NCBI GenBank assembly: GCA_029245955.1
Contig: JAQWOH010000002.1
Span: forward strand, 1-64,000
Source: Fuerstiella sp.
Lineage (GTDB): Bacteria > Planctomycetota > Planctomycetia > Planctomycetales > Planctomycetaceae
Direction of reading: 5' to 3'
DNA: 64,000 bases
The notes below the pieces were generated by a model, which saw only the letters and a program-made list of their open reading frames with translations, ran no database searches and was not told where the DNA came from. Each line of letters opens with the position of its first letter. The stretch's first letter is position 1. Positions 1-9,877 of this stretch are shown one piece after another. The position numbers were made by a program, and so were the translations under genes.

Positions 1-68
1 CAATGGTGTGTTCCGACCTTCCTGCCGCCGGCGGGAAATGTCCGCTTAGCCGGAAAAACACACGATCT

Positions 69-141
<73 letters not shown>

Positions 142-144
142 CTG

Positions 145-176
145 AAAACGACCTGCAATCTTGCTGGTCGTTTTTT
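145..176 (+). terminator. Rho-independent terminator after tRNA-Lys
   Basis: The nine-base arm AAAACGACC (145-153) pairs with GGTCGTTTT (166-174) and continues into a T tract. It lies four bases after the tRNA and would end its transcript. Confidence 0.85.
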
Positions 177-353
177 ATTTGGATGACTGGCTATCTGCCG
201 TGTCATCGGCTGGTGGCAGCAGAATGGCATGGAAGGATCTGCATGCCAACGTTACGCGAAATTACACTTGCACGTCGATCGCAGAACTCATCGGCAACGC
301 CGATTCGTACATCGAATTGCGGAACCAGAAGCTCGCACATAGTCCAACCTGAA

Positions 354-1056
354 TCATGCAAAGATCTTTGCGTCAGGCAGTGATTCTTTGAGCTGCCTGA
401 TGCCGTCTCGACTGAAATTCGTGGTCGACACGTCCAGTGTCTGCAGCTGAGCCATGGCTGCAAATTGCGGCAGCGATTCGTCGCCGATCTCGGTGCGACT
501 CAGATACAACTCGTATAGCCCCAGCGGGATCAGCTCTGCCACGTGCTCGTCCAGGATGGCACTGCCGCGCCCCAGTCTGACGCGGATTCCACGACCGTGA
601 AAATTCCAGACGATCGATACACCAAGACCCTTAAAGTGGTCTCTTGTGGCCACGATACCCAGCGGCAGGGATGGCAGCCGGTCAAATTCGGCCTCGCCGA
701 AGGCAAGAATTGGAAAGAACAGGAAGCATAGAAAAGCCAGCCCCAGTCCAAATCCCGCGCCTTTGCCGAAGGCCGCAGCGATGTCGACCGACACAACAAT
801 CAGAATCAAGACGTTGACTGCGGGAACCAGAAACAAAAAGATCCACCACACCGGCCTGCTGGCGATCCGCAGCAGCAGAACAACATTGTAAATTGGAATC
901 AGAGCTCCCCAAGCCGGGCTTGCCAGCCTTCGCAAAGGTCAGGGCCATGCCCAGCAGGGTGAACAGGCACAGCGTGAACCAGATGAATGTTCCAGGCATG
1001 CTGGAAGCTCCGCTAACTCCCTGAGAGAGTGACAGCACGTCGTGGTAGTCATTCAT
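354..1056 (-). CDS. DUF5684-like membrane protein with leucine-rich-like C-terminus, apparent frameshift
   Basis: The N-terminal part reads in one frame from 1056 (MNDYHDVLSLSQG, then a hydrophobic helix FIWFTLCLFTLLGMALTF and KAGKPG). It continues in the next frame from about 912 as WGALIPIYNVVLLLRIA, followed by two more hydrophobic helices. The join KAGKPG-(W)GALIPIYN matches the DUF5684 pattern, so this is one gene broken by a single extra base near 907-912, beside a run of four C (plus strand). The C-terminal 90 residues look like two degenerate leucine-rich units (LIPLGLYELYLSRTEIGDE, LQTLDVSTTNFSRDG). Function is unknown; a small inner-membrane protein is likely. It could be a read error or a recent pseudogene. 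It is divergent from the kinase gene to its right. Confidence 0.6.
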
Positions 1057-1445
1057 AATCCAACTTCTATTCACACGTGGGTCGTATTCTGTTTACCGAT
1101 TTTGAGGTCTCGTGCGACCCCTTCCGCATGTCGCTCCACATGACAGGGCCGAATTCATGCGGCGACGGGGCGCGATATGCCTGAGCTTCTGTCAAACTCT
1201 GACAAAAATCACAAAGGTGAACCGCGGGGCGTCAACCAGAATCAGTCGGCTCACTGCACGCAGTAGTCCGGCGAATGCTTGTGGAGTGGCGAGTCCGCCG
1301 TTGCGGCGTGACTGATTGAATTCCGAGCGACGATTGGTCACGATGTCCGTTCCGTCGGAACTGCAGCTGATCTGTCAGCAGTTCTCTGTAGCAACCACAG
1401 AAGTCCCGGCAGGCTGCAGTGCTCACGAGCGGGGGAGAGCAGGAC
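1057..1445. other. Divergent intergenic region
   Basis: About 390 bases lie between the minus-strand membrane protein and the plus-strand kinase, so promoters for both are expected here. I see no gene and no clear operator. A GGGGGAGAG stretch near 1430-1438 and AGGA at 1441-1444 can serve as the ribosome-binding site for the kinase ATG at 1446. Confidence 0.4.
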
Positions 1446-4400
1446 ATGATCGGTGCAACACGGCATACATCGCTGATCATCTCGCAGATATCGGTGACAT
1501 TCGCACAGAATACAACGCAGCTGAGTGGCATTGCAGATCTGGTCGCGTTCATCGCTTTGTGTACAGTCTCAGTGCTCATGGTGCGACAGCCCGAACAGAC
1601 GCTGCATCAGAATATTATCAAGTTTCTGTCCGCGCTACTGTGTCTCTGTGCCGTCCTGCATCTTGTCAGTTTCTGGAACAATCGCCAGTCCGGTGCAGAC
1701 AGTATCGTTGCCTCGGGAATCACGACGGCGCTGCTGTTGCTGTTTGCCTCTGCACTGCTGCCAGCGATCCTGCGTCGCAGAAGTGCGACCGCCGATCTTA
1801 AGAAGACCAGGGAGTCGCTGGAACAGGCGCGGGAGCAGCTGTCGCGTGAGCAGTTTATGTTTGCGGCACTGGTGGACAACATGCCGGACTCCATTTACTT
1901 CAAGGATCGTGAGTCCCGTTTTGTACGCTGTAACCAGACAGTGGCCGACACGTTTCAGCTGGACACGCCGACCGACGTAATCGGAAAATGTGACCACGAT
2001 TTTTTGCCCCGAGTGAAGCAGATGAATACCGGTCGGACGAGCTTCATATCATCGACACGGGCGAACCGATCATTAACAAGGAAGAACACGAAATGTGGCC
2101 CGATGGTCAGCCTCACTGGGTCTTATCCACGAAGCTGCCACTACGGAACGAAAACGGTGAGATCATCGGGACGTTCGGTCTGTCACGTGACATATCCGCT
2201 TTAAAGCTGGCGGAACAGCGAATGGCTGATAAGGTCGCCGAACTCCACCAGCTTGATGCCGACTTTACTCACGAGCAACGTCTGTTCAGTGCACTGATTG
2301 AGAACATTCCGGATGCTGTGTTCTTCAAGGATCGCCACGGCCGCTTCATGCGTGTCAATCCGGCCATGGCGATCGATGCCGGGTTCAGAAACCCGGATGA
2401 ATTGATCGGACTGACCGACGCCGACATCTGGGGCAGCAGCCTGGCTGCCGATGCGTTTGCGGACGAGCTGCGAATTATGGAAACGGGGGAACCCATCGTC
2501 GGCAAGCAGGAAGAAGTCGTGCGCCGGACAGACGATGAACGACGCTGGGTGCTGTCAACAAAAATGCCGTTACGGGATGCCGACGGCAGCATCGTTGGTA
2601 CGTATGGCGTGGCTCGTGATATCACAACTCTTAAAGTGACGCAGGAGTGGCTGAGCGAATCGCAGGAAAGGTTCGAATTCGCCGTGCAGGGCACCACGGA
2701 CGGACTCTGGGACTGGAATATTGAGACCGGGGAAGTCTGGTACGCACCTCGGTTTCGAGAGCTGCTGCGGCTGGCCGACGACAGCCACGATCAACTTTCA
2801 ACGCAGTTATGCAGTTTTACGGACCGTATGCACCCGGATGATCGGGAACGCGTGCTGAAATCGTTTGATGAACACCTGCAGAACAGAACACATCACGACG
2901 AAGAATACCGACTTAGACTGGCCTCTGGTGAATACCGCTGGTTTCGCGGACGCGGTCAGGCCGTCCGCGATGAGTCTGACACGCCCATTCGCATGGCCGG
3001 TTCCATTCAGGACATCGACGATCAGCATCAGGTCCGCAACGAGCTGGCGCGGACACGTCTGCAGCTGCAGCAGGCGCTTGAGGGAGGTAACGTTGGCATG
3101 TGGGACTGGAACATCGTCACTGACGAAATAACGGTTTCACGGGAACTTATGCTGCAGCTTGGTGAAGATCCCGATCAGCCGTGGACCAGCCGTGAAGACT
3201 GGAAACGTCATCTTCATCCCGACGACATTGACAACGCAACGCAGAAAACATGGGACTACATCGAAGGACGCAGCGAGGAATATGAATCTTCGTTTCGGCT
3301 TAAACATGTGCAGGGAACGTATCGCTGGATCTTGTCGCGGGGGAAACTGTTTCGTGATGACAACGGAAATCCCGGGCGTTTTATTGGTGTACATGTCGAC
3401 GTGACTGAACTGCGCGAGGCCGAAGAAGCTCAGGCCCGAAGCGAGACCAGATTCCGGGGAATCTTCAATCAGACGTTTCAGTTTATTGGTTTGATGACGG
3501 TCGACGGGACACTGATCGATGCGAACCGCGCCTCGCTGGAAGCCGCAGGAATCAGCCCTGAGGCCGTGCTGAACAAACCTTTCTGGGACACCGTCTGGTG
3601 GTCGCACTCGACAGAACTGCAGAAACGACTGCAACAGGCCGTAAGAAAAGCCGGGCAGGGGCAGTTCGATCGGTTTGAAGCCACCCATCCGACACCCGAC
3701 GGCGGCACAATATTCGTCGATTTTTCGTTAAAGCCGGTTACAGATGAGAACGGCGAAGTTGTCTTTCTCATTCCCGAAGGCCGCGATGTCACCGACATAA
3801 AAAGATTTGAGCAACAGCTGAAAACACGGACGGAAGAACTGGAACAGAGCAATCAGGAGCTGCAGCAGTTTGCCTATGTGGCATCACACGACCTGCAGGA
3901 ACCGTTGCGAACGATTGTCGGGTTCTGCCAACTGCTGCAAATGGAGTACAGCGAAGCAATTGACGACACCGGAAAAATGTACATTGAAACAATCGTTGAC
4001 GGCGGCAAACGCATGCAGCGGCTGATCAGTGATCTGCTGGAATATTCACGAGTTGGGCGAACGGACAACCCCCGCGAATACACGTCACTGCGTCAGCCTG
4101 TGGATGAGGCCATGGCCCTGCTGCATTCACGCATACAGGAAAATGACGCCAGAGTGACAATCGAATCTCTGCCCGAAGTCTGGATCGACCACGCACAGAT
4201 GATCCGTGTATTCCAGAACCTCATTGGAAACGCGATAAAGTATCACGGTGAAAAAGATCCGGACATAAGAATCTGGTGCCGGGACTCGTCTGACGCGTGG
4301 AAAATCTACGTTTCGGACAACGGCATTGGCATCTCCGAGGAATTTTTTGATCAGGTTTTTATAATATTCAAACGATTGCACACCCGTGACGCGTATCCCG

Positions 4401-4528
4401 GCACGGGGATTGGACTGGCAATATGCAAAAGAATTGTTGAACGCCACGGTGGCTCAATGCGCCTGATTTCTGACACAAATGAGGGATCGACGTTCGAACT
4501 CACGCTGCCGAAACAGCCACCTGCCTGA
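1446..4528 (+). CDS. Membrane multi-PAS sensor histidine kinase, apparent frameshift in PAS1
   Basis: Three hydrophobic helices (around 1540-1770) are followed by a coiled coil and five PAS units (about 1857-2210, 2281-2640, 2665-3045, 3055-3415, 3440-3800). Next come a HisKA domain with H-box SHDLQEPLR (phospho-acceptor His codon 3887-3889) and a HATPase domain with QNLIGNAIKYHG, VSDNGIGIS and GTGIGLAICKRIV. The first PAS unit changes frame at CCCC 2007-2010. Adding one C gives FLPPSEADEYRSDEL, a normal PAS continuation, so 1446-2010 and the following frame are one gene. Members of this family autophosphorylate and pass phosphate to a receiver; the next gene is a single-domain receiver of the usual partner type. 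ATG 1446 is preferred over GTG 1419 because of the purine-rich site upstream. The signal sensed cannot be told. Confidence 0.85.
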
Positions 4529-4596
4529 GCAGCACATCAGACTCAATCCGGTCGCCGTCGTGTCACAGAATGCACCTGTGCTGAACTGAAGCAGAA

Positions 4597-5040
4597 ATGA
4601 TCCAGAATATCGCAAGACAAATCCTGTTGGTCGAAGACAGCCCGTCCGATGCCCATCTGGCGATGCGTGCTTTTTCACAGAGCACGTTTGCATCAACCGT
4701 CAACCATGCCAAAGACGGTGCCGAAGCGTTAGCAATGCTCAGGCAGGAGGGTGATTTCCATGAGTGCCCGCGCCCCGATCTCATCATCCTGGATCTTAAT
4801 ATGCCGCGTGTCAACGGCAGGCAGGTGCTGGATCAACTGCAGATGGACCCGGATCTGGGGCTGATCCCGATCGTGGTGCTTTCGACGTCTACCGATGAAA
4901 AAGACGTTCTGAACGCGTACCGGCTCGGCACCAGCAGTTACGTCGTCAAGCCTGTTGACCTGAACGAGTTCTATCGGGTTATCGAAGCGGTCCAGAACTA
5001 CTGGTTTAAGCTCTGTGCGTTGCCAGTGTCACAGAACTGA
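4597..5040 (+). CDS. Single-domain response regulator (Rcp1/CheY-like)
   Basis: A 147-residue receiver domain without an output domain. The acidic pair is in LLVEDSPSD (E13, D14), the phospho-acceptor Asp66 is in ILDLNMP, Ser96/Thr97 follow VVLSTS, and Lys118 lies in VVKPVD. All the residues of a working receiver are present. The gene begins 68 bases after the multi-PAS kinase. Such short regulators typically pair with kinases having an SHDLQEPLR-type H-box, so phosphotransfer from that kinase is the likely job. Downstream output is unknown. Confidence 0.92.
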   Translation: MIQNIARQILLVEDSPSDAHLAMRAFSQSTFASTVNHAKDGAEALAMLRQEGDFHECPRPDLIILDLNMPRVNGRQVLDQLQMDPDLGLIPIVVLSTSTDEKDVLNAYRLGTSSYVVKPVDLNEFYRVIEAVQNYWFKLCALPVSQN

Positions 5041-5145
5041 TGCGTTCCTGACTTGCGGAACAGCCGGTTGCCACGATACTGCACGCTGCTTTGAGGCCGT
5101 ACACCGGGCCTCGACCTGACACTCACTTTTTTAGAGTTGCTCTCA

Positions 5146-5742
5146 ATGTCGGATCTCCGGATTGTCTATTTCCCCCATCCCGCATTGCGCTGGAAATCAA
5201 AAGACGTGACACGCATTGACGCTCAGCTGAAAAACTGGGTCGCGGAAATGTTCGAACTCATGTACGCGGCACGCGGAATCGGCCTGGCGGCCAATCAGGT
5301 CGCTTTGCCGTATCGCCTGTTCGTCATCAATCCATCGGGAGATCCGGCCGAAAATGAACTGGAACAGGTTTTTATCAATCCTCAGATTATTAAGCGCAAC
5401 GGCAGTGAGGATGCTGAGGAGGGTTGTCTGAGCCTGCCGGAAATTTATGGGCCGGTCACGCGGGCGGAACGGATTACGGTCGAAGCTTTCGACCTTAATG
5501 GTGAGGAATTCGCCTACGAGCTCGGAGGCATCCACGCCCGGGTCGTGCAGCATGAGAGCGATCACCTGGACGGTGTCATATTCACGGACAAAGTTGCTGC
5601 GGAGGTTCAGACGGAACTGCAGCCTCTGCTGGATGATATGACCGGACAGTTCACGCGTCAGCAGCAGGAAGAGCAACTGGCGTCCGACGATGAGTTGCTG
5701 GCAGAATTACGGCGGCTGCAGACTGAACGAACCGACGGCTGA
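5146..5742 (+). CDS. def: Peptide deformylase
   Basis: Removes the formyl group from the initiator methionine of new proteins, using a metal ion. The three family motifs are present in order: GIGLAANQV (about residue 45), EEGCLSLP (metal-binding Cys) and QHESDHLDG (HExxH metal ligands and catalytic Glu). At 198 residues the length is normal. A C-terminal Gln/Glu-rich tail (QQQEEQLASDDELL) extends beyond the enzyme core. I start it at ATG 5146 (MSDLRIVYFPHPALR), since family members begin close to that point; ATG 5137 would add three residues. Confidence 0.95.
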   Translation: MSDLRIVYFPHPALRWKSKDVTRIDAQLKNWVAEMFELMYAARGIGLAANQVALPYRLFVINPSGDPAENELEQVFINPQIIKRNGSEDAEEGCLSLPEIYGPVTRAERITVEAFDLNGEEFAYELGGIHARVVQHESDHLDGVIFTDKVAAEVQTELQPLLDDMTGQFTRQQQEEQLASDDELLAELRRLQTERTDG

Positions 5743-5928
5743 TATGTACCGTGAGGTCGACCGAAAAGGTGGGACCTGGAGCTTCGGTCCGCTGCAGGAC
5801 TGAGGGCCGGGGCTGCGGCACGTCCGGTTGGTACGCACGACAGCGTTTCACGCTGATTTGTGGCCGCTGAGAAGGTTTTTCCACAGCAGCTGCGATTCTC
5901 CCACGACCACTTCCTGCTGAAAACCACA

Positions 5929-7698
5929 CTAATCAAACATACCGTGCAGAAACCAGCCGCCTGCCACGATGTCGCGATAGATCCAGCAGGCTGCCTGTGT
6001 GGATGTACGAACGCGGTAATAGTCCCGATGAACGGCTGATTCATGCCACCAATGGGTCTCAATTCGCTCCGGGCCGATAAATTCGACAACACGGCACGGT
6101 TGCCCGCTCAGGACAAAACCGTCCGTCAGTGGATTTGTATCAGCATCGCCGATGCGTTCAGGTGCAGACAACAGGCGTAATGGCCGCTCAGCGGACTCAA
6201 TGTCGGGCTGATGCACTTCGTCAGCGGTCACCAGATCAGTCAGCTGCCTGTCGGTGCATATCGCGGAAGCAGATTGTGAGGTCATCAATGGCCGTAATTC
6301 AACAGCGTGTTCCGGTACAGGGTTGTCAACCGGGTGAACGGTCAGCACCGTTTCTTTCCCCAGCCTGTTACTCAGGCGGTTCACTACGGCCGTCAGCTCT
6401 TCAACCGGATCAATGTGCAGGTTGGCATTGAACAGATCTTTCTGGTGAGCCGTTGGCAGAGGAACGACGGCCGACTGCATTGATATGGCTGTTACAGCCT
6501 GTTGAAACGATAATGATTCCAGCCGCAGACTGAGCACGGCATACAGTTCAGATGCAGACTGCAGTGGTTTGATCACATCGGCTGCCAGTTCCATTCTGTT
6601 ACCGTCTTCCTGTTTCAGCTGACACGTCAACTGAACAGTGCCCAGGTGACGCCGCTTCAGCTGCCCTACAATGTCCTCCGTCAGGTGTTCAATGACCTGA
6701 CAGATGCCACGGCGGTCCGACACGGGAAACTCCGATACCCAGCTGGCCTGCACGGGATCAGATTCAGGAATGGGCACGATAATTTCGTCTTCCATTCCGC
6801 TGAGTTGCCGCAGACGCCGGATGGCATCACTGGACAGACGAGAAGGAAGATCTTCATCTGGAAGTTCCAGCAGTTGCCGAATGGTCACGATTCCCAGCTG
6901 GCGAAGAATCTGAGTGTCAGCGAGCGGGATTCGTGCGACGTCGATCGCCAGTGCCTGTAACCACGATTCAGCCTGCCCGGGGGGGATGATCACAATCGGA
7001 AGATCGCATTCCGGCAACTCGGTGTGTCGGCTCCGAGATCGATATCCGCGACCACGGTGCTGACCAGCGTTGTGCTGCAAAAAATGTCCCTCTGTGTGGA
7101 CGAATGCCCATGAGGTAGCCACTGAGTCACTGATCGCGGCCTGACAATGATAGTTCCTGCCGGCCAGACAGTTTATGACCTGTTCCGCCAGCGATGATTC
7201 CCCTCCGAACAGTGAACCGCAACCGGTGATGTCCAGGTGCAGGCAATCGGGAACCGGCATTCCGTCCAATCCGACGACGGGGGCAAATCGGCGTGTGTAC
7301 TCCGCCGCTTCCTGAAGCACTCTGCGATCATCGTCCGGCCGCCATTCGACAAACTGAATCTCCGATGCCGACAATTGAGCCTGCCGACGAGTATTCTGAA
7401 TCGGCTGAGTCGACATGCTTCCGGCTTCTGCCAGGGACATCCCGGGCCTGACTCCTGCATGCCATGCGCCCGCAGAGACCGCAACCACAGTCGGGCCACC
7501 CCTTGCTGATGAAAACAGCTCGCGAACAAGATGCTGATCGGACGAAACATGTGAGTTTTGACGACGTACGGATGAAGCCGGTGTTTGTGATGACTGCACC
7601 GTATGAACGGCCACATGTGACCGCCGGTCAGCAGGCAGCATCCTCTGCGCCTGCTGTACGGGCCAGTTCAGAAACCTCAAGCACATTACCCGTTTCAT
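5929..7698 (-). CDS. imuB: ImuB-like Y-family DNA polymerase homologue
   Basis: About 590 residues resembling the Y-family polymerase fold. The N-terminus (VMCLRFLNWPVQQAQR) lacks the catalytic acidic residues seen in active Y polymerases, as is typical of ImuB. Recognisable pieces include VVAVSAGAWHAGVRPGMSLAEA, LDITGCGSLFGGE and the helix-hairpin-helix-like stretch ILRQLGIVTIRQLLELPDEDL. ImuB acts as a beta-clamp-binding adaptor in error-prone DNA repair with ImuA and DnaE2. Its start (ATG at 7698) lies inside imuA, a 71-base overlap that implies translational coupling. No dnaE2 (ImuC) follows in this window. Confidence 0.85.
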   Translation of the reverse strand: MKRVMCLRFLNWPVQQAQRMLPADRRSHVAVHTVQSSQTPASSVRRQNSHVSSDQHLVRELFSSARGGPTVVAVSAGAWHAGVRPGMSLAEAGSMSTQPIQNTRRQAQLSASEIQFVEWRPDDDRRVLQEAAEYTRRFAPVVGLDGMPVPDCLHLDITGCGSLFGGESSLAEQVINCLAGRNYHCQAAISDSVATSWAFVHTEGHFLQHNAGQHRGRGYRSRSRHTELPECDLPIVIIPPGQAESWLQALAIDVARIPLADTQILRQLGIVTIRQLLELPDEDLPSRLSSDAIRRLRQLSGMEDEIIVPIPESDPVQASWVSEFPVSDRRGICQVIEHLTEDIVGQLKRRHLGTVQLTCQLKQEDGNRMELAADVIKPLQSASELYAVLSLRLESLSFQQAVTAISMQSAVVPLPTAHQKDLFNANLHIDPVEELTAVVNRLSNRLGKETVLTVHPVDNPVPEHAVELRPLMTSQSASAICTDRQLTDLVTADEVHQPDIESAERPLRLLSAPERIGDADTNPLTDGFVLSGQPCRVVEFIGPERIETHWWHESAVHRDYYRVRTSTQAACWIYRDIVAGGWFLHGMFD

Positions 7699-8425
7699 GG
7701 TGGCATTCCAGCCATGCACAACCGTTGTGCCGGACCGCGTTCTTTGACCGTATCAGACGCACAGCAATCCTGGACCTGTCGCATGCAGCATTGCCGCCAG
7801 AGACCGCTGATTGCATTTCACGAGCCGATTGTACATGAAATCGAAGGTCTGCCCATGAAGTCTGTCGAAGTGCCGCAGCCGGACGAATCAGAAACACGGT
7901 CACTCCACTTGTTTCCACTGCCAGCTGCAGACGACGTTGAGCCGTCGACGACAATCGATCAATCCACGCCACGACAACCTGCACACCGGAACTGCGGCTG
8001 AGTTGTTCAAGCGCCCACAACGTCTCTGTTCTGTGCCGGTGTCGCAGCTGAGGAGTTCCGCTGCCCCCACCGCAACAATAATCACGTCCGCTGCTCCCCT
8101 GCGGTCTGACCAGCAGCAGCCTGGACAACGGAATCCCGATGTTACGGACAGCGGCAGCGTTGAAACATCCACGACCATCCACAACGGCGAACGCTCCCGA
8201 GCGCTGCAGAAATCCAGTCGCGCACCGGAATGCGATGGACGACGCTCGATGTCCCGGACCATCACTGACCCACTCAAGCAACGAACCGGACGGCAGTCCG
8301 GCGTGAGGCAGCAGGGCATCGACCGATGGTAATCCAGTGGAGACCACCGTTCTGCGAGGACTATGCGATTGTGATTGAACCAGCTGACGCCGAAGCATTT
8401 GCAGCGCAGCAGATGTAGCAGACAT
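7628..8425 (-). CDS. imuA: ImuA-like RecA-fold protein
   Basis: A 265-residue protein directly upstream of and overlapping imuB. Family-like segments include VSTGLPSVDALLPHAGLPSGSLLEW at the N-terminus (RecA-fold entry), LSRLLLVRP, TLWALEQLSRSSGVQVVVAW, RRLQLAVETSGVTVFLIRP and a C-terminal ALRQTSWADLRFHV. An extra stretch of about 20 residues (QGSSGRDYCCGGGSG and following) sits before LWALEQL. The Walker A motif is degenerate. ImuA is part of the SOS-inducible mutasome in many bacteria. I could not identify a convincing LexA box upstream by eye. Confidence 0.83.
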   Translation of the reverse strand: MSATSAALQMLRRQLVQSQSHSPRRTVVSTGLPSVDALLPHAGLPSGSLLEWVSDGPGHRASSIAFRCATGFLQRSGAFAVVDGRGCFNAAAVRNIGIPLSRLLLVRPQGSSGRDYCCGGGSGTPQLRHRHRTETLWALEQLSRSSGVQVVVAWIDRLSSTAQRRLQLAVETSGVTVFLIRPAAALRQTSWADLRFHVQSAREMQSAVSGGNAACDRSRIAVRLIRSKNAVRHNGCAWLECHHETGNVLEVSELARTAGAEDAAC

Positions 8426-9010
8426 GAAGCCATTCGCCCGGCTGTGTGTGCGGTCGTAACGACTTCACACAAAACACAAACCGTTTCCCAGGTTCTGCCT
8501 CCGTTCTGTTCGGCGCTGTTCGAATTCGTCACGACACAAACGACGATTCAGTGGCACCGCTGAACGTATGGAAGACCTTCGAAAAACAGAGGAACAGGAC
8601 GGCTTCCCTACCACGTTTAATGAACGAAACAGGATCCGCCTGACAGTCCCTCTGATCGGCGAATTCAACAGGGTGCTTTTAGAAAAGTTGACACACCAAG
8701 TCAACTTTCAGCAAAGGTCAGAAACCACGCAACTGTCCCACACCGTTCCGTGGCCCCCTGGATGTGGTATCACGCCTGAGTGCCTAAACCTGGATTTCGA
8801 GAAATTAGCAGGAATTTTCTCATCACGGCCATCTTTCTGTCAGGATGTATTTCACCCACCAACTCACCCTACAAAGTACAAACAAACAACCCCTGCATCA
8901 GCCTCCTCACATCCGACGTTGCTTTCTGTCCAGGAAGTATCAGCGCATAAAAAACGGCTGACAGTTAAATAACCATCAGCCGCGGAAATCTAAAAGCAAG
9001 CTCAACGAAC
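8426..9010. other. Intergenic region between imuA and the histone-like gene
   Basis: About 585 bases. It holds the imuA promoter region at its left and the terminator of the histone-like gene at its right (8949-8982). An open frame at 8568-8972 lacks protein-like composition or recognisable motifs, so I do not call it. Confidence 0.4.
8949..8982 (-). terminator. Rho-independent terminator of the histone H1-like gene
   Basis: On the minus strand CGGCTGA (8982-8976) pairs with TCAGCCG (8961-8955), with an inner GTTA/TAAC stem, followed by six T (8954-8949). It lies about 30 bases past the stop of the lysine-rich gene. Confidence 0.85.
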
Positions 9011-9253
9011 CTACCTCTTTTTCTTCTTCTTAGCAGCCTTCTTTTTGGCAGCCTTCTTCTTAGGAGCGGCCTTCTTCTTAGCAACCTTCTTCTTGGCAGC
9101 CTTCTTCTTAGGAGCAGCCTTCTTCTTAGCGGCCTTCTTCTTGGCGACCTTCTTCTTAGCGACCTTCTTCTTGGCAGCCTTCTTCTTGGCAGCCTTCTTC
9201 TTCGGAGCAGCTTTCTTAGCTGTCTTCTTCTTAGCTACTTTTTTCTTGGCCAC
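9011..9253 (-). CDS. Histone H1-like Lys/Ala-repeat DNA-binding protein
   Basis: An 80-residue protein made almost wholly of KKxAKK and APKKKAAKKK units, ending in KKKKKR. It resembles the C-terminal tail of histone H1 and bacterial H1-like proteins, which bind and compact DNA without sequence preference. The start is GTG at 9253 (MAKKKVAKKK), because a perfect AAGGAGG site lies five bases upstream (9259-9265); an in-frame ATG at 9277 would place that site inside the gene. It is a stand-alone transcription unit with its own terminator. There is no globular domain. The coding repeat is also a DNA repeat rich in AAG codons. Confidence 0.88.
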   Translation of the reverse strand: MAKKKVAKKKTAKKAAPKKKAAKKKAAKKKVAKKKVAKKKAAKKKAAPKKKAAKKKVAKKKAAPKKKAAKKKAAKKKKKR

Positions 9254-9877
9254 GAATTCCTCCTTAAACAAGATCAACGGATGGCCATCCTGCCGCAGTT
9301 ACCGGGCTTCATAAACCAATGGGCAAGATCAACCAGAAGTCAAGAAACAAATCACCACGCCACCAAGGCTATGGCGACGCAGATTCCTTTCATGCCGAGG
9401 ACCGTTTTGAAGTCTGCTGTTGGGCAATGTCCTTCGCCACGATGCTTCAATGAAACACAACAGAATCTGCTGTCAACGTTCGGGCGGAATCGTATTTAAT
9501 GTTCCAGAATGTGCAAGACTGTTATGCATGGTCAGAGGTGTTGATTGAGAATTTTTTTGAGATTAAGGCACATCTGATGTTGACGAGAATTCAATACAGC
9601 GCGACATCAACGGCCTTCAACCGCGCTTGCCGTTGAAGGCCGTTGATGTCGCGCACACAACAATTCAAAACACTCGTCCCGATACATGTTGCTGCAAACA
9701 CAGAACGGAACGCATGAACGTTTCGTCGCAAAAAACACAGGTGTTTTATAAAAAACAAGACTGCGAGTGTCAGCAATGCCCAGTCCGCAGTTTTGTTTTC
9801 GCAGCGCTTTCGTGAGCGCAACATTGCACAACGGAATGATCATAATTTCGCAACTCGTCGCGTTTATAAACGTCGTT
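9254..9877. other. Intergenic region with structured elements
   Basis: About 620 bases with no convincing gene. It carries the ribosome-binding site of the histone-like gene (9259-9265), a 23-bp perfect inverted repeat (9599-9654), a weaker AAAACAC/GTGTTTT hairpin (9732-9747) and a small GCGCT/AGCGC palindrome (9804-9819). Confidence 0.45.
9599..9654. repeat. 23-bp perfect inverted repeat (long hairpin)
   Basis: The arm 9599-9621 (starts GCGCGACATCAACGGCC) is the exact reverse complement of 9632-9654, with a 10-base loop. There is no T tract on either side that would make it a standard terminator. It lies between the histone-like gene and the sugar isomerase, about 220 bases past the isomerase stop. 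It could be a convergent transcript-end structure, a folded RNA or a small mobile repeat; a copy count in the genome would tell. Confidence 0.8.

Noticed and set aside
8426-8560. LexA operator upstream of imuA
   Set aside because: I could not find a clear CTGT-N8-ACAG, GAAC-N4-GTTC or similar site by eye.
8568-8972. Plus-strand open frame of 134 codons between imuA and the histone-like gene
   Set aside because: No domain or clear ribosome site, and it runs into the terminator of the neighbouring gene.
9045-9314. Plus-strand open frame rich in Phe, Leu and Ala opposite the histone-like gene
   Set aside because: It is the complement of the Lys/Ala repeat; it has no ribosome site, while the minus strand has AAGGAGG and a terminator.
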